Source of the DNA: Cohnella nanjingensis
GTDB taxonomy: Bacteria > Bacillota > Bacilli > Paenibacillales > Paenibacillaceae
DNA length: 36,920 nt
Assembly (NCBI RefSeq): GCF_014212125.1
Contig: NZ_JACJVP010000028.1
Span: forward strand, 1-36,920
Direction: 5' to 3'
The translations under genes were made by a program, and so were the position numbers. Positions 23,441-32,096 of this stretch are shown one piece after another. Under the pieces are notes generated by a model, which saw only the letters and a program-made list of their open reading frames with translations, ran no database searches and was not told the DNA's origin. Numbering within the stretch: the first letter of the stretch is position 1; the number at the start of each line of letters is the position of its first letter.

Positions 23441-24839
23441 AGTGCTGGTCGTCGACGACGAGAAGCTGGTCCGCGCGGGCTTCATCGCACTCATGCCGTG
23501 GGACAAGTTCGGGATGCAAGTCGTCGGAGAAGCGGGAAACGGCGAGCAGGCGCTCGATTTCTTGACCGGCTGCGAAACGGATCTGGTCATCACCGACTTG
23601 GCGATGCCGGGAATGTCCGGCCTCGAGCTGATGCGAGCCCTGAAGGGTAAACGCCCCGACATATACATTGTCGTCCTGACGTTCCATCAGGACTTCGAGC
23701 TCGTCCAGGAGGCGCTGCGGCTCGGCGCGATCGATTATATCGCGAAAGTGCAATTGGAGAAGGAGAAGCTGGAGTCGGTGCTGGCCCGAATCGTCGAACG
23801 GATTCAATCGGACCGCGCCAAGATGGCCAGGCGCGTCTCGCAGCCGTTATCGGTCGCCGTCTACCCGGAGAAGACACTCGTTTGCTTATTCTCGGGCGAG
23901 GACGGCAGTGCCGGAATTTTGCCGGCTCAACTGGCCTTTCTGTCTGCCCGCGGCGCGGAGGTCGACGAGGGGCTGTGGTGCCTGACGGCGGAGGACGGCA
24001 GCGAGCTGCCGGAGCTGCTAGCCCGTTGTCTGCGGGAGCTGGGAGATCGGGAATGGGTCTATCTGGAGCCGGAAGGACGGGAGACGACGGATTCCCGCAC
24101 GCTGCATAAGGCGCTGCGGAAATTCCAGCAGGTCGGATTTTTCTACGAGCGCCGCCCCGATCAGCGGACGTACCGGATCGGCATGGACCGGCTTCGCCTC
24201 TTCGCGGAGCTTCGGGAAGATCCGGAAACGTTCGAGCGGCTCGCACGGCTTTGGTCGTCGTCGAAGTGGCTGAAGTCGGAAGAGGCGTACCGGGACAACC
24301 TGCAAGCGACGCAAGCCGCCTTGCTTGCGCCCGGTGCCGTCAAGGAAATGTTTGGAAAGGCGCTGCAAGCGCTTTCCGACCTGCTCTCCGATCCGGTCAG
24401 CGGCAGTCGTCCGGAAGGCGTCCATTTGCGTTATTGGAGCGATTGGGTACGCGAGTTGGCCGCGATCCGCGGGACGTTCGCGGCGACGTACGCCAAGTCG
24501 CTCTATTCGGCGGAAATATTGGAGAGCGTAACGAAAGCGGTGCAGTACATTTCCGCGCGCCTGGAAGACAACCTTCATCTGACGGACGTCGCCAGAGAGG
24601 TGAACGTCAGCCGCAGCTACTTCAGCCAATGCTTCAAGGATTTGACGGGCCGGCCCTTTAACGATTACGTGCGGGAGCTTCGACTCGAACGCGCGAAGAG
24701 CCTGCTCGCCAGCTCGGACAAGCCGATCTACTGGATCGCGGAAAAGTCGGGCTATCCCGACGAGAAATACTTCAGCAAGCTGTTTCGGGCCCGCTTCGGC
24801 ATGCTGCCGAGCGAATATCGCGCCGACAACGCCACGTAG
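23433..24839 (+). CDS. YesN-type response regulator with AraC DNA-binding domain
   Basis: The 468-residue product begins with a receiver domain: acidic pair D8-D9, phosphoacceptor D55 (LVITDLAMPG) and K105 (DYIAKVQ). A long middle region links it to a C-terminal AraC domain (LHLTDVAREVNVSRSYFSQC; PIYWIAEKSGYPDEKYFSKL; FGMLPSEYR). I start it at the ATG at 23433, whose first eight bases overlap the end of the kinase gene; a GTG at 23424 is also in frame. It should receive phosphate from the upstream YesM-type kinase and activate the ABC transporter and hydrolase genes downstream. Confidence 0.93.
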   Translation: MIKVLVVDDEKLVRAGFIALMPWDKFGMQVVGEAGNGEQALDFLTGCETDLVITDLAMPGMSGLELMRALKGKRPDIYIVVLTFHQDFELVQEALRLGAIDYIAKVQLEKEKLESVLARIVERIQSDRAKMARRVSQPLSVAVYPEKTLVCLFSGEDGSAGILPAQLAFLSARGAEVDEGLWCLTAEDGSELPELLARCLRELGDREWVYLEPEGRETTDSRTLHKALRKFQQVGFFYERRPDQRTYRIGMDRLRLFAELREDPETFERLARLWSSSKWLKSEEAYRDNLQATQAALLAPGAVKEMFGKALQALSDLLSDPVSGSRPEGVHLRYWSDWVRELAAIRGTFAATYAKSLYSAEILESVTKAVQYISARLEDNLHLTDVAREVNVSRSYFSQCFKDLTGRPFNDYVRELRLERAKSLLASSDKPIYWIAEKSGYPDEKYFSKLFRARFGMLPSEYRADNAT

Positions 24840-24922
24840 GTGGCAAAAGCGTCCGAAACCAAGTGTCATTCCGTCCGCTGATGCCTCATGACGGACCGGA
24901 ACGCACGTCCGGATTCATACCG

Positions 24923-24965
24923 AACCGCAAACCGTATTCCCTCCATGGGTGCGGTTTTTCTTTTA
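24923..24965 (+). terminator. Probable terminator after the two-component genes
   Basis: AACCGCA (24923-24929) pairs with TGCGGTT (24950-24956) around a 20-nt loop, followed by a T-rich run broken by one C. It separates the regulators from the transporter operon, which therefore probably has its own activated promoter in the short AT-rich stretch to 25016, although no clear hexamers are seen. Confidence 0.6.
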
Positions 24966-25016
24966 TAGAATAGAAGCTGCACTTGAATATACAAAGCGAA
25001 GGGGACGGGTGGACTC

Positions 25017-26675
25017 ATGGCAAGATGGTTTGGACGAACAGCATTGACGGTAGGAATCGCGATCTCGATGGCGGGCCTTGTCGCCTGCTCGAACGGGGGC
25101 AAAGGCGCGGAGCCGAGCGCGGGCTCCATCGCAAGCGCCGGAGCGAGCGGGACGGCGGCGGCCGAGGCGCACGATCCGTTCGGCAAATACGAGCAGCCGC
25201 TGGAGGTGTCGGTAGGAAAATTCCTGAACTTGACGGACAAGACGCTGCCGGCGGGAGACACGCCGACGAACAATCAGTTTACCCGCTATTTGGAAGACAA
25301 GCTGAACGTCAAGATCAAGGCGGCCTGGCAGGCGGGCGGGGACGCCTACTCCCAGAAAGTGAGCGTGGCGATCGCCAGCGGGGACTTGCCAGACGCGATG
25401 GTCGTGTACTCCTATTCCGATCTGCGGAAGCTGGTGGAAGCGAACTTGCTGCAGGATATGACCGATACGATCAACGATTACGCCTCTCCGCTAATCAAGG
25501 ACATCTACACGGCCGGCAACGACGCGGCGCTGAAGGCGGCGACGTTCAACGGACGGGTGATGGCGATTCCGGCTTCCCAGGGGCTGGCCGATTCCATGTA
25601 CATGATGTGGATTCGCCAGGACTGGCTCGACCAATTGGGCTTGCAGCCGCCCCGCACGGTCGACGAGCTGGAGAACGTCATCGGCCAGTTCATCAAGACC
25701 AATCCGGACAAGGCTCAGAACCCGATCGGGCTCCCGGCCGGCAACCTTTACGGAATGACGAACAGCTTCCCGACGCTCAATCCGCTGTTCGCCGTTTACC
25801 ACTCCTACCCGAACAACTGGGTGCGCGACAGCGAAGGCAAAGCGGCCAGCGGGCTCATTCAGCCCGAAACGAAGGAAGCGCTGGGCAAGATGCGGGAGAT
25901 GTACGCCGCGGGACTCATCGACAAGGAGTTCGCGCTGCGCAAAGACCCGTTCGAACCGATTATCAACGGCAGTACCGGCGTCTTTTTCGGACCGTGGTGG
26001 ATGGGCTTCACGCCGCTGAACGAAGCGATGAACAAAAATCCGCAGGCGAAATGGAAAGCTTACTTGCTGCCGCTCGACAAGGACGGCCAGTTCAATACGC
26101 ACGTTCAGTCTCCTGCCAATATGTTCTACGTCGTCCGGAAAGGCATCGAGCACCCGGAAGCGATCATGAAGATGGTCAACGTGCAGACGCAAAACGAGCT
26201 GGGGCTCGATCCGGACGCCCATATGGACCTCAAAGTCGACTGGGTGAACGAGCCGCTGCGCGCGCCGATCGCCTACCCCGACAGCATCGAGAAGGATTCG
26301 GAAAAAGTGCATGAGGCGCTGGACGGCAAATTGCCCGTCGACAAGCTGACCTCCGTGCAGAAGCGGGTGTACGACAACTACTTGAAAACGAAAGACAATC
26401 CGACTGCCGATATCGGGGGCTGGAGCGAGGCGTTCTCTTACGTCGAAGGAGCGGGCCAATTGCTGCGATCGTTCAACAAAGTTCCGAGCCTATATTACGG
26501 CGAGACGGAGACGATGACGACGAAGGGCGCGACGCTGGGCAAGCTGCAGCAGGAGACGATCAACAAAATCATTATGGGCGCGGCTCCGCTCGATTCGTTC
26601 GATCAGTTCGTGAAGGACTGGAAGAGGCTGGGCGGCGACCAAATTACCGCGGAAGTGAACGAGGCTATTAAATGA
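25017..26675 (+). CDS. ABC transporter solute-binding lipoprotein
   Basis: The 552-residue product has a lipoprotein signal peptide (TALTVGIAISMAGLVAC, lipobox LVAC) followed by a low-complexity linker. The large type 2 binding-protein domain (ASGDLPDAMVVYSYSDLRKL; SMYMMWIRQDWLDQLG) is like the LplA/YtcQ group in Paenibacillus, which bind sugars or glycosides. It lies directly before two permease genes and overlaps the first by four bases (ATGA), so it forms a standard importer with them. No ATPase gene is present; such systems usually share an MsmX-type ATPase encoded elsewhere. The substrate is not known, but downstream genes suggest a ribose-containing molecule. Confidence 0.92.
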   Translation: MARWFGRTALTVGIAISMAGLVACSNGGKGAEPSAGSIASAGASGTAAAEAHDPFGKYEQPLEVSVGKFLNLTDKTLPAGDTPTNNQFTRYLEDKLNVKIKAAWQAGGDAYSQKVSVAIASGDLPDAMVVYSYSDLRKLVEANLLQDMTDTINDYASPLIKDIYTAGNDAALKAATFNGRVMAIPASQGLADSMYMMWIRQDWLDQLGLQPPRTVDELENVIGQFIKTNPDKAQNPIGLPAGNLYGMTNSFPTLNPLFAVYHSYPNNWVRDSEGKAASGLIQPETKEALGKMREMYAAGLIDKEFALRKDPFEPIINGSTGVFFGPWWMGFTPLNEAMNKNPQAKWKAYLLPLDKDGQFNTHVQSPANMFYVVRKGIEHPEAIMKMVNVQTQNELGLDPDAHMDLKVDWVNEPLRAPIAYPDSIEKDSEKVHEALDGKLPVDKLTSVQKRVYDNYLKTKDNPTADIGGWSEAFSYVEGAGQLLRSFNKVPSLYYGETETMTTKGATLGKLQQETINKIIMGAAPLDSFDQFVKDWKRLGGDQITAEVNEAIK

Positions 26676-27562
26676 GAAGCAAGGGGGATCAGCTAAGCTA
26701 CCATCTCATGCTTGGGCCGGGCCTCTTGGTCTTACTGCTCTTCTCCGTCGTCCCGATGTTCGGAATCGCGATGGCGTTCGAGCATTACGTGCCGAGCAAA
26801 GGCATTTTCCATTCGACCTGGGTTGGGCTGGACAACTTGCGCTACTTGTTTCAGATTCATGACGGCAAGCAAATTTTTTACAATACCGTTTTTATCGCGG
26901 TCATGAAGATCGTCTCGAATCTGGTCGTCTCGCTTGTCTTCGCCGTCTTGCTGAACGAGCTCAGGCTGCGGTTTTACAAGCGGGTCATTCAGACGGTCGT
27001 CTACTTGCCGCACTTTCTGTCCTGGATCATTCTCGCGGGCATTCTGTGGGACATTCTCAGCTACAGAGGATTGGTCAACCAGATTTTAGGGGTCTTTCAC
27101 GTCGAGCCGATCATGTTCTTCGCCAGCAACCGCTGGTTCCCGTTCATCGTCGTCGCCAGCGAGGTGTGGAAGGAGTTCGGCTTCAACACGATCGTCTTCC
27201 TGGCGGCGCTGACGGGAATCGGTCCCGCCCTGTACGAAGCGGCGGCTTTGGACGGGGCCGGCCGCCTGAGGCGGCTGCGGCACGTGACGCTTCCGGGGTT
27301 GACGCCGGTCGTCATCCTGCTAGCCACGCTTAGCCTCGGGAACGTGCTGAACGCGGGCTTCGACCAAATCTTCGTGCTGTATAACCCGCTCGTGTTCGAA
27401 TCGGGCGACATTATCGACACGTACGTGTACCGCAGCGGGCTGCTCGACGCGCAGTACGGTTTCGCGACGGCGGTCGGATTGATGAAGTCGGCGGTCGGGT
27501 TCGTGCTAATCCTCGCATCTTACTTTCTGGCGTCCAAGTTCGCCAATTACCGGATTTTCTAA
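26672..27562 (+). CDS. ABC transporter permease (LplB type)
   Basis: The 296-residue product has about six transmembrane segments and the ATPase-contacting EAA loop YEAAALDGAGRLRRLRHVTLPG near residues 190-210. The N-terminal segment (LGPGLLVLLLFSVVPMFGIA) and the sequence SWIILAGILWDILS are typical of the LplB/UgpA-like subunit. It forms the inner-membrane channel with the next gene product. The ATG overlaps the stop of the binding-protein gene, indicating tight coupling. Confidence 0.94.
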   Translation: MRSKGDQLSYHLMLGPGLLVLLLFSVVPMFGIAMAFEHYVPSKGIFHSTWVGLDNLRYLFQIHDGKQIFYNTVFIAVMKIVSNLVVSLVFAVLLNELRLRFYKRVIQTVVYLPHFLSWIILAGILWDILSYRGLVNQILGVFHVEPIMFFASNRWFPFIVVASEVWKEFGFNTIVFLAALTGIGPALYEAAALDGAGRLRRLRHVTLPGLTPVVILLATLSLGNVLNAGFDQIFVLYNPLVFESGDIIDTYVYRSGLLDAQYGFATAVGLMKSAVGFVLILASYFLASKFANYRIF

Positions 27563-27574
27563 GGGGGCGAACGC

Positions 27575-28459
27575 ATGATTCATTCGAAATCTTGGTCCGG
27601 ACGGCTGGCGGACGGGGGGATATTCCTCGTCCTCACCGGGACGGCGCTGCTGTCCCTGTACCCGATCTGGTACATGGTCGCCGTATCGTTCAGCTCGAGC
27701 ACCGCCGCCGCCTCCGGGATCGTCAAGTTTTGGCCGGTCGGGTTTACGCTCAAATCGTACCAGGCGATCTTGAACGATCCGGCGTTTTTCACCGCGTTCG
27801 GCGTGTCCGTCAAGCGGGTGGCGATCGGGGCCGGCCTCAGCTTTTTGCTGACTGTGTTGACGGCGTACCCGTTGTCGAAGGAGCCGGGCCGTTTTCGCGG
27901 GCGGAACGTCTACATGTGGTTCGTCATTTTTACGATGCTGTTCAGCGGCGGCCTCATTCCATGGTATTTGACGATCAAGGCGTACGGGCTGCTCAATTCG
28001 ATCTGGGCGTTGGTGCTGCCCGGCGCCGTCCCAGTGTTCAACGTGATCCTGGTCGTCAATTTCTTCCGGAACTTGCCCAAGGAGCTGGAGGAGGCGGGGA
28101 TGATGGACGGGGCGGGGCCGTGGTACTTGCTGTCCAAGGTCTACGTTCCGCTGGCGACGCCCGTGCTCGCGACGGTGACGCTGTTCTCCATCGTCGGGCA
28201 TTGGAACGCCTACTTCGACGGCCTCATCCTGATCAGCGACCCGGCCAAATATCCGCTGCAAACGTACATTCAGCAGTTGGTCGTTCAAGTCAACACGCAA
28301 AACTTGACTGCCGACCAGCTCAAGAGCTTGAGCGAGCTGTCCGACCGCACGTTGAACGCGGCCAAAATTTTCGTGACAATGCTGCCGGTGCTGATCGTTT
28401 ATCCGTTTTTGCAGCGCTTCTTCATTCACGGGATCATGTTGGGATCGGTTAAAGAATAG
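27575..28459 (+). CDS. ABC transporter permease (LplC/YtcP type)
   Basis: The 294-residue product has six predicted transmembrane segments, the typical N-terminal SLYPIWYMVAVSFSS, the conserved FSGGLIPWYLTIKAYGL, and the EAA loop ELEEAGMMDGAGPWYLLSKV. It ends in the family pattern FFIHGIMLGSVKE. It is the second channel subunit of the importer. AAGGGGG lies 6 nt before the ATG, and the gap to the first permease gene is only 12 bp. Confidence 0.95.
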   Translation: MIHSKSWSGRLADGGIFLVLTGTALLSLYPIWYMVAVSFSSSTAAASGIVKFWPVGFTLKSYQAILNDPAFFTAFGVSVKRVAIGAGLSFLLTVLTAYPLSKEPGRFRGRNVYMWFVIFTMLFSGGLIPWYLTIKAYGLLNSIWALVLPGAVPVFNVILVVNFFRNLPKELEEAGMMDGAGPWYLLSKVYVPLATPVLATVTLFSIVGHWNAYFDGLILISDPAKYPLQTYIQQLVVQVNTQNLTADQLKSLSELSDRTLNAAKIFVTMLPVLIVYPFLQRFFIHGIMLGSVKE

Positions 28460-28506
28460 CGGCCGGACGCGAAGAGCCGGCTTCGGAAGACGAGGGGAGA
28501 AAGCCG

Positions 28507-29421
28507 TTGGAAAAAAAGCAAAACGGTCCCGTCCCAATCGTGCTGGACACGGACATCGGGCCCGACTGCGACGATACGGGAGCGCTCGCGGCGCTGCATG
28601 CGCTGGAGCGGCGAGGGGAAGCGGACATTTTAGGCGTCATGCATTGCACTTCCAGCCCTTGGGGAGCGGGCTGCATCGACGCGATCAACGCGTACTACGG
28701 CAGAGGAGACATCCCGGTCGGAACGCTAAAGCAGCCGGGATTTCTCGAGACGCATTCGCGTAGCAATTACAATGAGGCAATCGCCCGGCGGTATCCGAAC
28801 AGGTATTGCCGCGAAGAGGCTCCCGACGCCGTCGCCGAATACCGGCGCCTGCTGGCCGGACAGAAAGACGAAAGCGTCGTCATCGCGGCGATCGGCCCTC
28901 TGCGCAATTTGCGGCTGTTACTGGAATCCGCGCCGGACCGCTGGAGCGAGCTGGACGGCACGGCGTTGGTTGCCCGGAAAGTCCGGCGGCTTGTGGCGAT
29001 GGGCGGGAGGTTTCCCGAAGGAATGGAATGGAATTTCGAGATGGACCCGGCTTCGGCGCGTTGCGTCGCAGACCGTTGGCCCACGCCCATTACGTTCTGC
29101 GGCGCGGAAATCGGCGACAGCTTGCTGACAGGGGCGAGATTCAAGCGGGATGCGCCTGTAGACCACCCCGTCCGGAAGGCTTACGAGCTGTATTTGCAGG
29201 GCGAGCCGGATCGTCCCAGCTGGGATCAGGCGACCGTGCTTTGCGCCGTCCGGGGCGCGTCCGATTATTGGGAACGCTCGGCCGCGGGCAAGGCGAAAGT
29301 TCGGACTGACGGCAGCAACGGATGGCAATCCGGCGAAGGCGGCAGCCACGATTATTTGATGCGAAAGATGCCGGATGCGACGCTGGCGGAGCTTCTGGAA
29401 GATTTGATGCTGGACAAGTGA
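28507..29421 (+). CDS. Nucleoside hydrolase family protein
   Basis: The 304-residue product has the inosine-uridine nucleoside hydrolase fold. The N-terminal metal-binding cluster is LDTDIGPDCDDTGAL, with the Asp residues of the DTD and DD type. Also visible are AAIGPLRNLRLLLE, VAMGGRFPEG, EWNFEMDPASARCV, and a late Asp in SWDQATVLCAV that would complete the calcium site. The family cleaves N-glycosidic bonds to release ribose and a base. The start is a TTG with GAGGGGAGAA just upstream. It lacks a signal peptide, so it should act in the cytoplasm on the imported compound. It follows the permease gene after 47 bp in the same apparent operon. Confidence 0.88.
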   Translation: MEKKQNGPVPIVLDTDIGPDCDDTGALAALHALERRGEADILGVMHCTSSPWGAGCIDAINAYYGRGDIPVGTLKQPGFLETHSRSNYNEAIARRYPNRYCREEAPDAVAEYRRLLAGQKDESVVIAAIGPLRNLRLLLESAPDRWSELDGTALVARKVRRLVAMGGRFPEGMEWNFEMDPASARCVADRWPTPITFCGAEIGDSLLTGARFKRDAPVDHPVRKAYELYLQGEPDRPSWDQATVLCAVRGASDYWERSAAGKAKVRTDGSNGWQSGEGGSHDYLMRKMPDATLAELLEDLMLDK

Positions 29422-29462
29422 CGGCGGTCGTTTCGATCCGATTCTCATGGGAGGGAAAGCGT

Positions 29463-30944
29463 GTGGTCAAATGGATGTCGAAGCTCGGCCTTCTTTCCGC
29501 GTTGGCGTTTTTATTTTCCTTTAACGGGTTGGCGACCGCGGCGATCAGCTGGAACGAGGGGACCTTGCAGGCCGTTGTGGATCCGTCCGGCAACTTCTAT
29601 GCTTATGCGCCTACAGTCATCGAAGACGGGGGAACAGAGCATATTTACACATGCCATAATTCCGAGGACGGAATCATTCGTGACAGCGTCTACTATACGC
29701 AGCGGGTGAACGGAAGCATAACGCAAACCAAAGAAGTGCTCCGGCACGGCGAACCGGGAAGCTGGGACAGCCAGAACGTCTGCGATACGGCGGTGGTCGG
29801 AGGCAAGTTCCTTTATAACGGCATCACGTACGATTACGCGATGTTTTATCTTGGCAATAACTTGCCTTGCAGTTGCAACAACCAGATCGGCGTCGCGTTC
29901 TCGAACGATCTGTCGGCGGATTCATGGACGAAGTATCCCGGCCCGATCGTCACGTATCCGCTGGACGGCGTGTCCTGGGGCGTCGGCCAGCAGTCGGCCA
30001 CGAGCGTGGACGGCAATGGAAGGGTGCTGCTGTTCTATACGCTGAAGGACAGCACGAACGCGGTGAAGCTGATGAGGGTGGATGCGAACCTGCACGACAT
30101 GTCCAGCTACACGATAAGCAGCCCCATGCAATTGTCGAACAATGGGCTCGTCGGCATCGACGGGTCTCCCAACAACCTGGACAATATCGACATCGTCTAC
30201 GACAGTTCCCGGGACCGCTTCTATGCCATTACGGAGATGCAGCCGTATCCGACCGACAACCCGTCTTATATTTCCGTTGCCGAACAGATCGTGAGCATCC
30301 CGGCCATCCATATTTGGAACGGCGGCGGCACCTGGAGGTACGAGGGAAAGATTGACGCAGGCTTGACCGGCTCGAAGCGGAACCACAATGCGGGAATCGC
30401 CCGCACGATTTGGGGCGGGCTTCCTTCGTTTACGAGCATTCGCGCCCTGTTCACCAAAAGCTGCGCCGGTGCCGAATGCACTTCCATTCCCGAATGGACG
30501 TACGACGTATGGTCCGTCGATGGCAGCCTGTCGAACGATCCGGCCGTCGTCGTCAACGACGGCACGGTCGGCACGGGGACGAATCAATTCAACTACTCGG
30601 GTAACTGGCATGCCGGAACGCAGATCAGCGCTTACGGGGAAGACGAACACTGGTCTAGCGAGCCCGGCGCCTATTACACAATGATATTTGCCGGGCAGGG
30701 GTTCCAGTTATACGGCAGCAGAGGAAGTTTCTTCGGCATCGCCGCCATATCGGTCGACGGCGGCCCGGAGACGATGGTCGACCTTTATTCCGGCTCCTAC
30801 TATCGTAAAGACAACGTGCTGCTTTATACGAGTCCTACCCTGCCTTCGGGCAACCATACGCTCAAAGTGCGCGTGACGGGAACGGCCAACTTGGATTCCG
30901 ACAACGTCTACGTAAGCGCCGATCGGATCGAAGTCACTCCATGA
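29463..30944 (+). CDS. Secreted propeller-like protein with C-terminal carbohydrate-binding-like domain
   Basis: The 493-residue product starts at a GTG 7 nt after GGGAGG. It has a cleavable signal peptide (GLLSALAFLFSFNGLATA), then a domain of about 330 residues that looks like a five-bladed propeller of the GH43/GH32-like kind. Conserved segments are FYAYAPTVIEDG, CHNSEDGIIRDSVYY, LRHGEPGSWDSQNVCD, YLGNNLPCSCNNQIGVAF and WGVGQQSA. Residues about 365-493 form a jelly-roll-like domain of the type attached to carbohydrate-active enzymes (VDLYSGSYYRKDNVLLYTS; SGNHTLKVRVTGTA). Six cysteines suggest disulfides outside the cell. The function is not known; the fold assignment is from pattern, not search. 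The next gene encodes a close paralogue. Confidence 0.8.
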   Translation: MVKWMSKLGLLSALAFLFSFNGLATAAISWNEGTLQAVVDPSGNFYAYAPTVIEDGGTEHIYTCHNSEDGIIRDSVYYTQRVNGSITQTKEVLRHGEPGSWDSQNVCDTAVVGGKFLYNGITYDYAMFYLGNNLPCSCNNQIGVAFSNDLSADSWTKYPGPIVTYPLDGVSWGVGQQSATSVDGNGRVLLFYTLKDSTNAVKLMRVDANLHDMSSYTISSPMQLSNNGLVGIDGSPNNLDNIDIVYDSSRDRFYAITEMQPYPTDNPSYISVAEQIVSIPAIHIWNGGGTWRYEGKIDAGLTGSKRNHNAGIARTIWGGLPSFTSIRALFTKSCAGAECTSIPEWTYDVWSVDGSLSNDPAVVVNDGTVGTGTNQFNYSGNWHAGTQISAYGEDEHWSSEPGAYYTMIFAGQGFQLYGSRGSFFGIAAISVDGGPETMVDLYSGSYYRKDNVLLYTSPTLPSGNHTLKVRVTGTANLDSDNVYVSADRIEVTP

Positions 30945-32023
30945 TGCGTTTATGCAAAGGACTTCTTCTACTCGTTACGGTCTTGCTCGCCGCCTGCGGC
31001 GACGAAACGTTTACCTCCATCCGTTGGGACGCAAGCAGCTTGCGGGAAGCCGTCGATCCGCCCGGCGACTTCTACGCTTACGCGCCGACGGCCATCGAAG
31101 ACGGAACAGCCCAACACATTTACACGTGCCATAATTCCGAGGACGGAATCATCCGGGACAGCGTCTTTTACGCGAAGCGGGTGAACGGGAAGATCGCGGA
31201 AAACAAGGAGGTGCTCCGGCACGGCGAGCCGGGAAGCTGGGACAGCCAAAACGTCTGCGATACGTCGGTGGTCGGGGGCAAATTCCATTATGACGGCGTT
31301 GCGTACGAGTACGCGATGTTTTATCTCGGCAACAACTTGCCTTGCAGTTGCAACAATCAGATCGGCGTCGCGTTCGCGAACGACCTGTCGGCGGATTCAT
31401 GGACGAAGTATCCCGAACCGATCGTCAAGTACCCGCTAGACGACGTGTCCTGGGGCGTCGGCCAGCAGTCGGCCGTTAGCCTCGACGGCAACGGGAAGAT
31501 GATGCTGTTCTACATGCGAAAGGACATCACCAACACGTTGAGTTTGATGAAAGTCGAAGTCGACTTGGGCGATATGGCCCGTTATACGGTCGGCGAGCCG
31601 CTGGAAATGACGAACGAGGGGCTGACGGGAACCGGCGGGCTGCCAAACGTGGCAGATAACGCGGATATCGTTTACGACCGTTCCCGGGACCGCTTTTACG
31701 CCGTGACGGAAATGCAGCCGTATCCGTCCGACAACCCCGATTATATTTCAGAAGCGGAACAAGTGGTCAGCATCCCGGCCGCATACGTTCGGGGCGGAGG
31801 CGGCGCCTGGCGGTCCGAAGGGACGATCGACGCCGGCTTGACCGGGTTCAAACGGAACCACAATGCGGGAATCGTCCGCACCATTCGCGGAGAATTGCCC
31901 GACACCGGCAAGATCAAAGTGATGTTCACGACGAGCTGCGCGGGCGCCGAATGCGCGTCATTACCGGAATGGACCTACGAAGTCTGGGAAATCGAAGGAA
32001 AGCTGCCGAAAGTCCCCTCCTAG
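30941..32023 (+). CDS. Lipid-anchored paralogue of the propeller-like protein
   Basis: The 360-residue product has a lipobox (LLLLVTVLLAAC) and is then collinear with, and clearly homologous to, the propeller-like domain of the preceding protein. Shared stretches include CHNSEDGIIRDSV, LRHGEPGSWDSQNVCD, FYLGNNLPCSCNNQIGVAF and GFKRNHNAGIVRTI. All six domain cysteines are kept. It lacks the C-terminal carbohydrate-binding-like domain, so one copy would be released and the other held on the membrane. The ATG at 30941 overlaps the previous stop (ATGATG; 30944 is an alternative start) and there is no strong Shine-Dalgarno sequence, so it is probably translationally coupled. The function is unknown. 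Confidence 0.85.
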   Translation: MMRLCKGLLLLVTVLLAACGDETFTSIRWDASSLREAVDPPGDFYAYAPTAIEDGTAQHIYTCHNSEDGIIRDSVFYAKRVNGKIAENKEVLRHGEPGSWDSQNVCDTSVVGGKFHYDGVAYEYAMFYLGNNLPCSCNNQIGVAFANDLSADSWTKYPEPIVKYPLDDVSWGVGQQSAVSLDGNGKMMLFYMRKDITNTLSLMKVEVDLGDMARYTVGEPLEMTNEGLTGTGGLPNVADNADIVYDRSRDRFYAVTEMQPYPSDNPDYISEAEQVVSIPAAYVRGGGGAWRSEGTIDAGLTGFKRNHNAGIVRTIRGELPDTGKIKVMFTTSCAGAECASLPEWTYEVWEIEGKLPKVPS

Positions 32024-32040
32024 CGGGACTTTCCTTTTTT
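32008..32040 (+). terminator. Terminator overlapping the lipoprotein stop codon
   Basis: GAAAGTCCC (32008-32016) pairs with GGGACTTTC (32025-32033), followed by C and six T. The stop codon (32021-32023) lies in the loop. It may cap or only reduce transcription into the next gene. Confidence 0.85.
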
Positions 32041-32096
32041 CAAGCGACTGTTGGATCGGTTTCTTATAGGCAAACGAATAGAAAAGGCGGATGTTC

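Noticed and set aside
29322..29462. N-terminal extension of the secreted propeller-like protein
   Set aside because: The longer frame overlaps the nucleoside hydrolase gene and would bury the signal peptide; the GTG at 29463 has a good ribosome binding site and places the signal peptide first.
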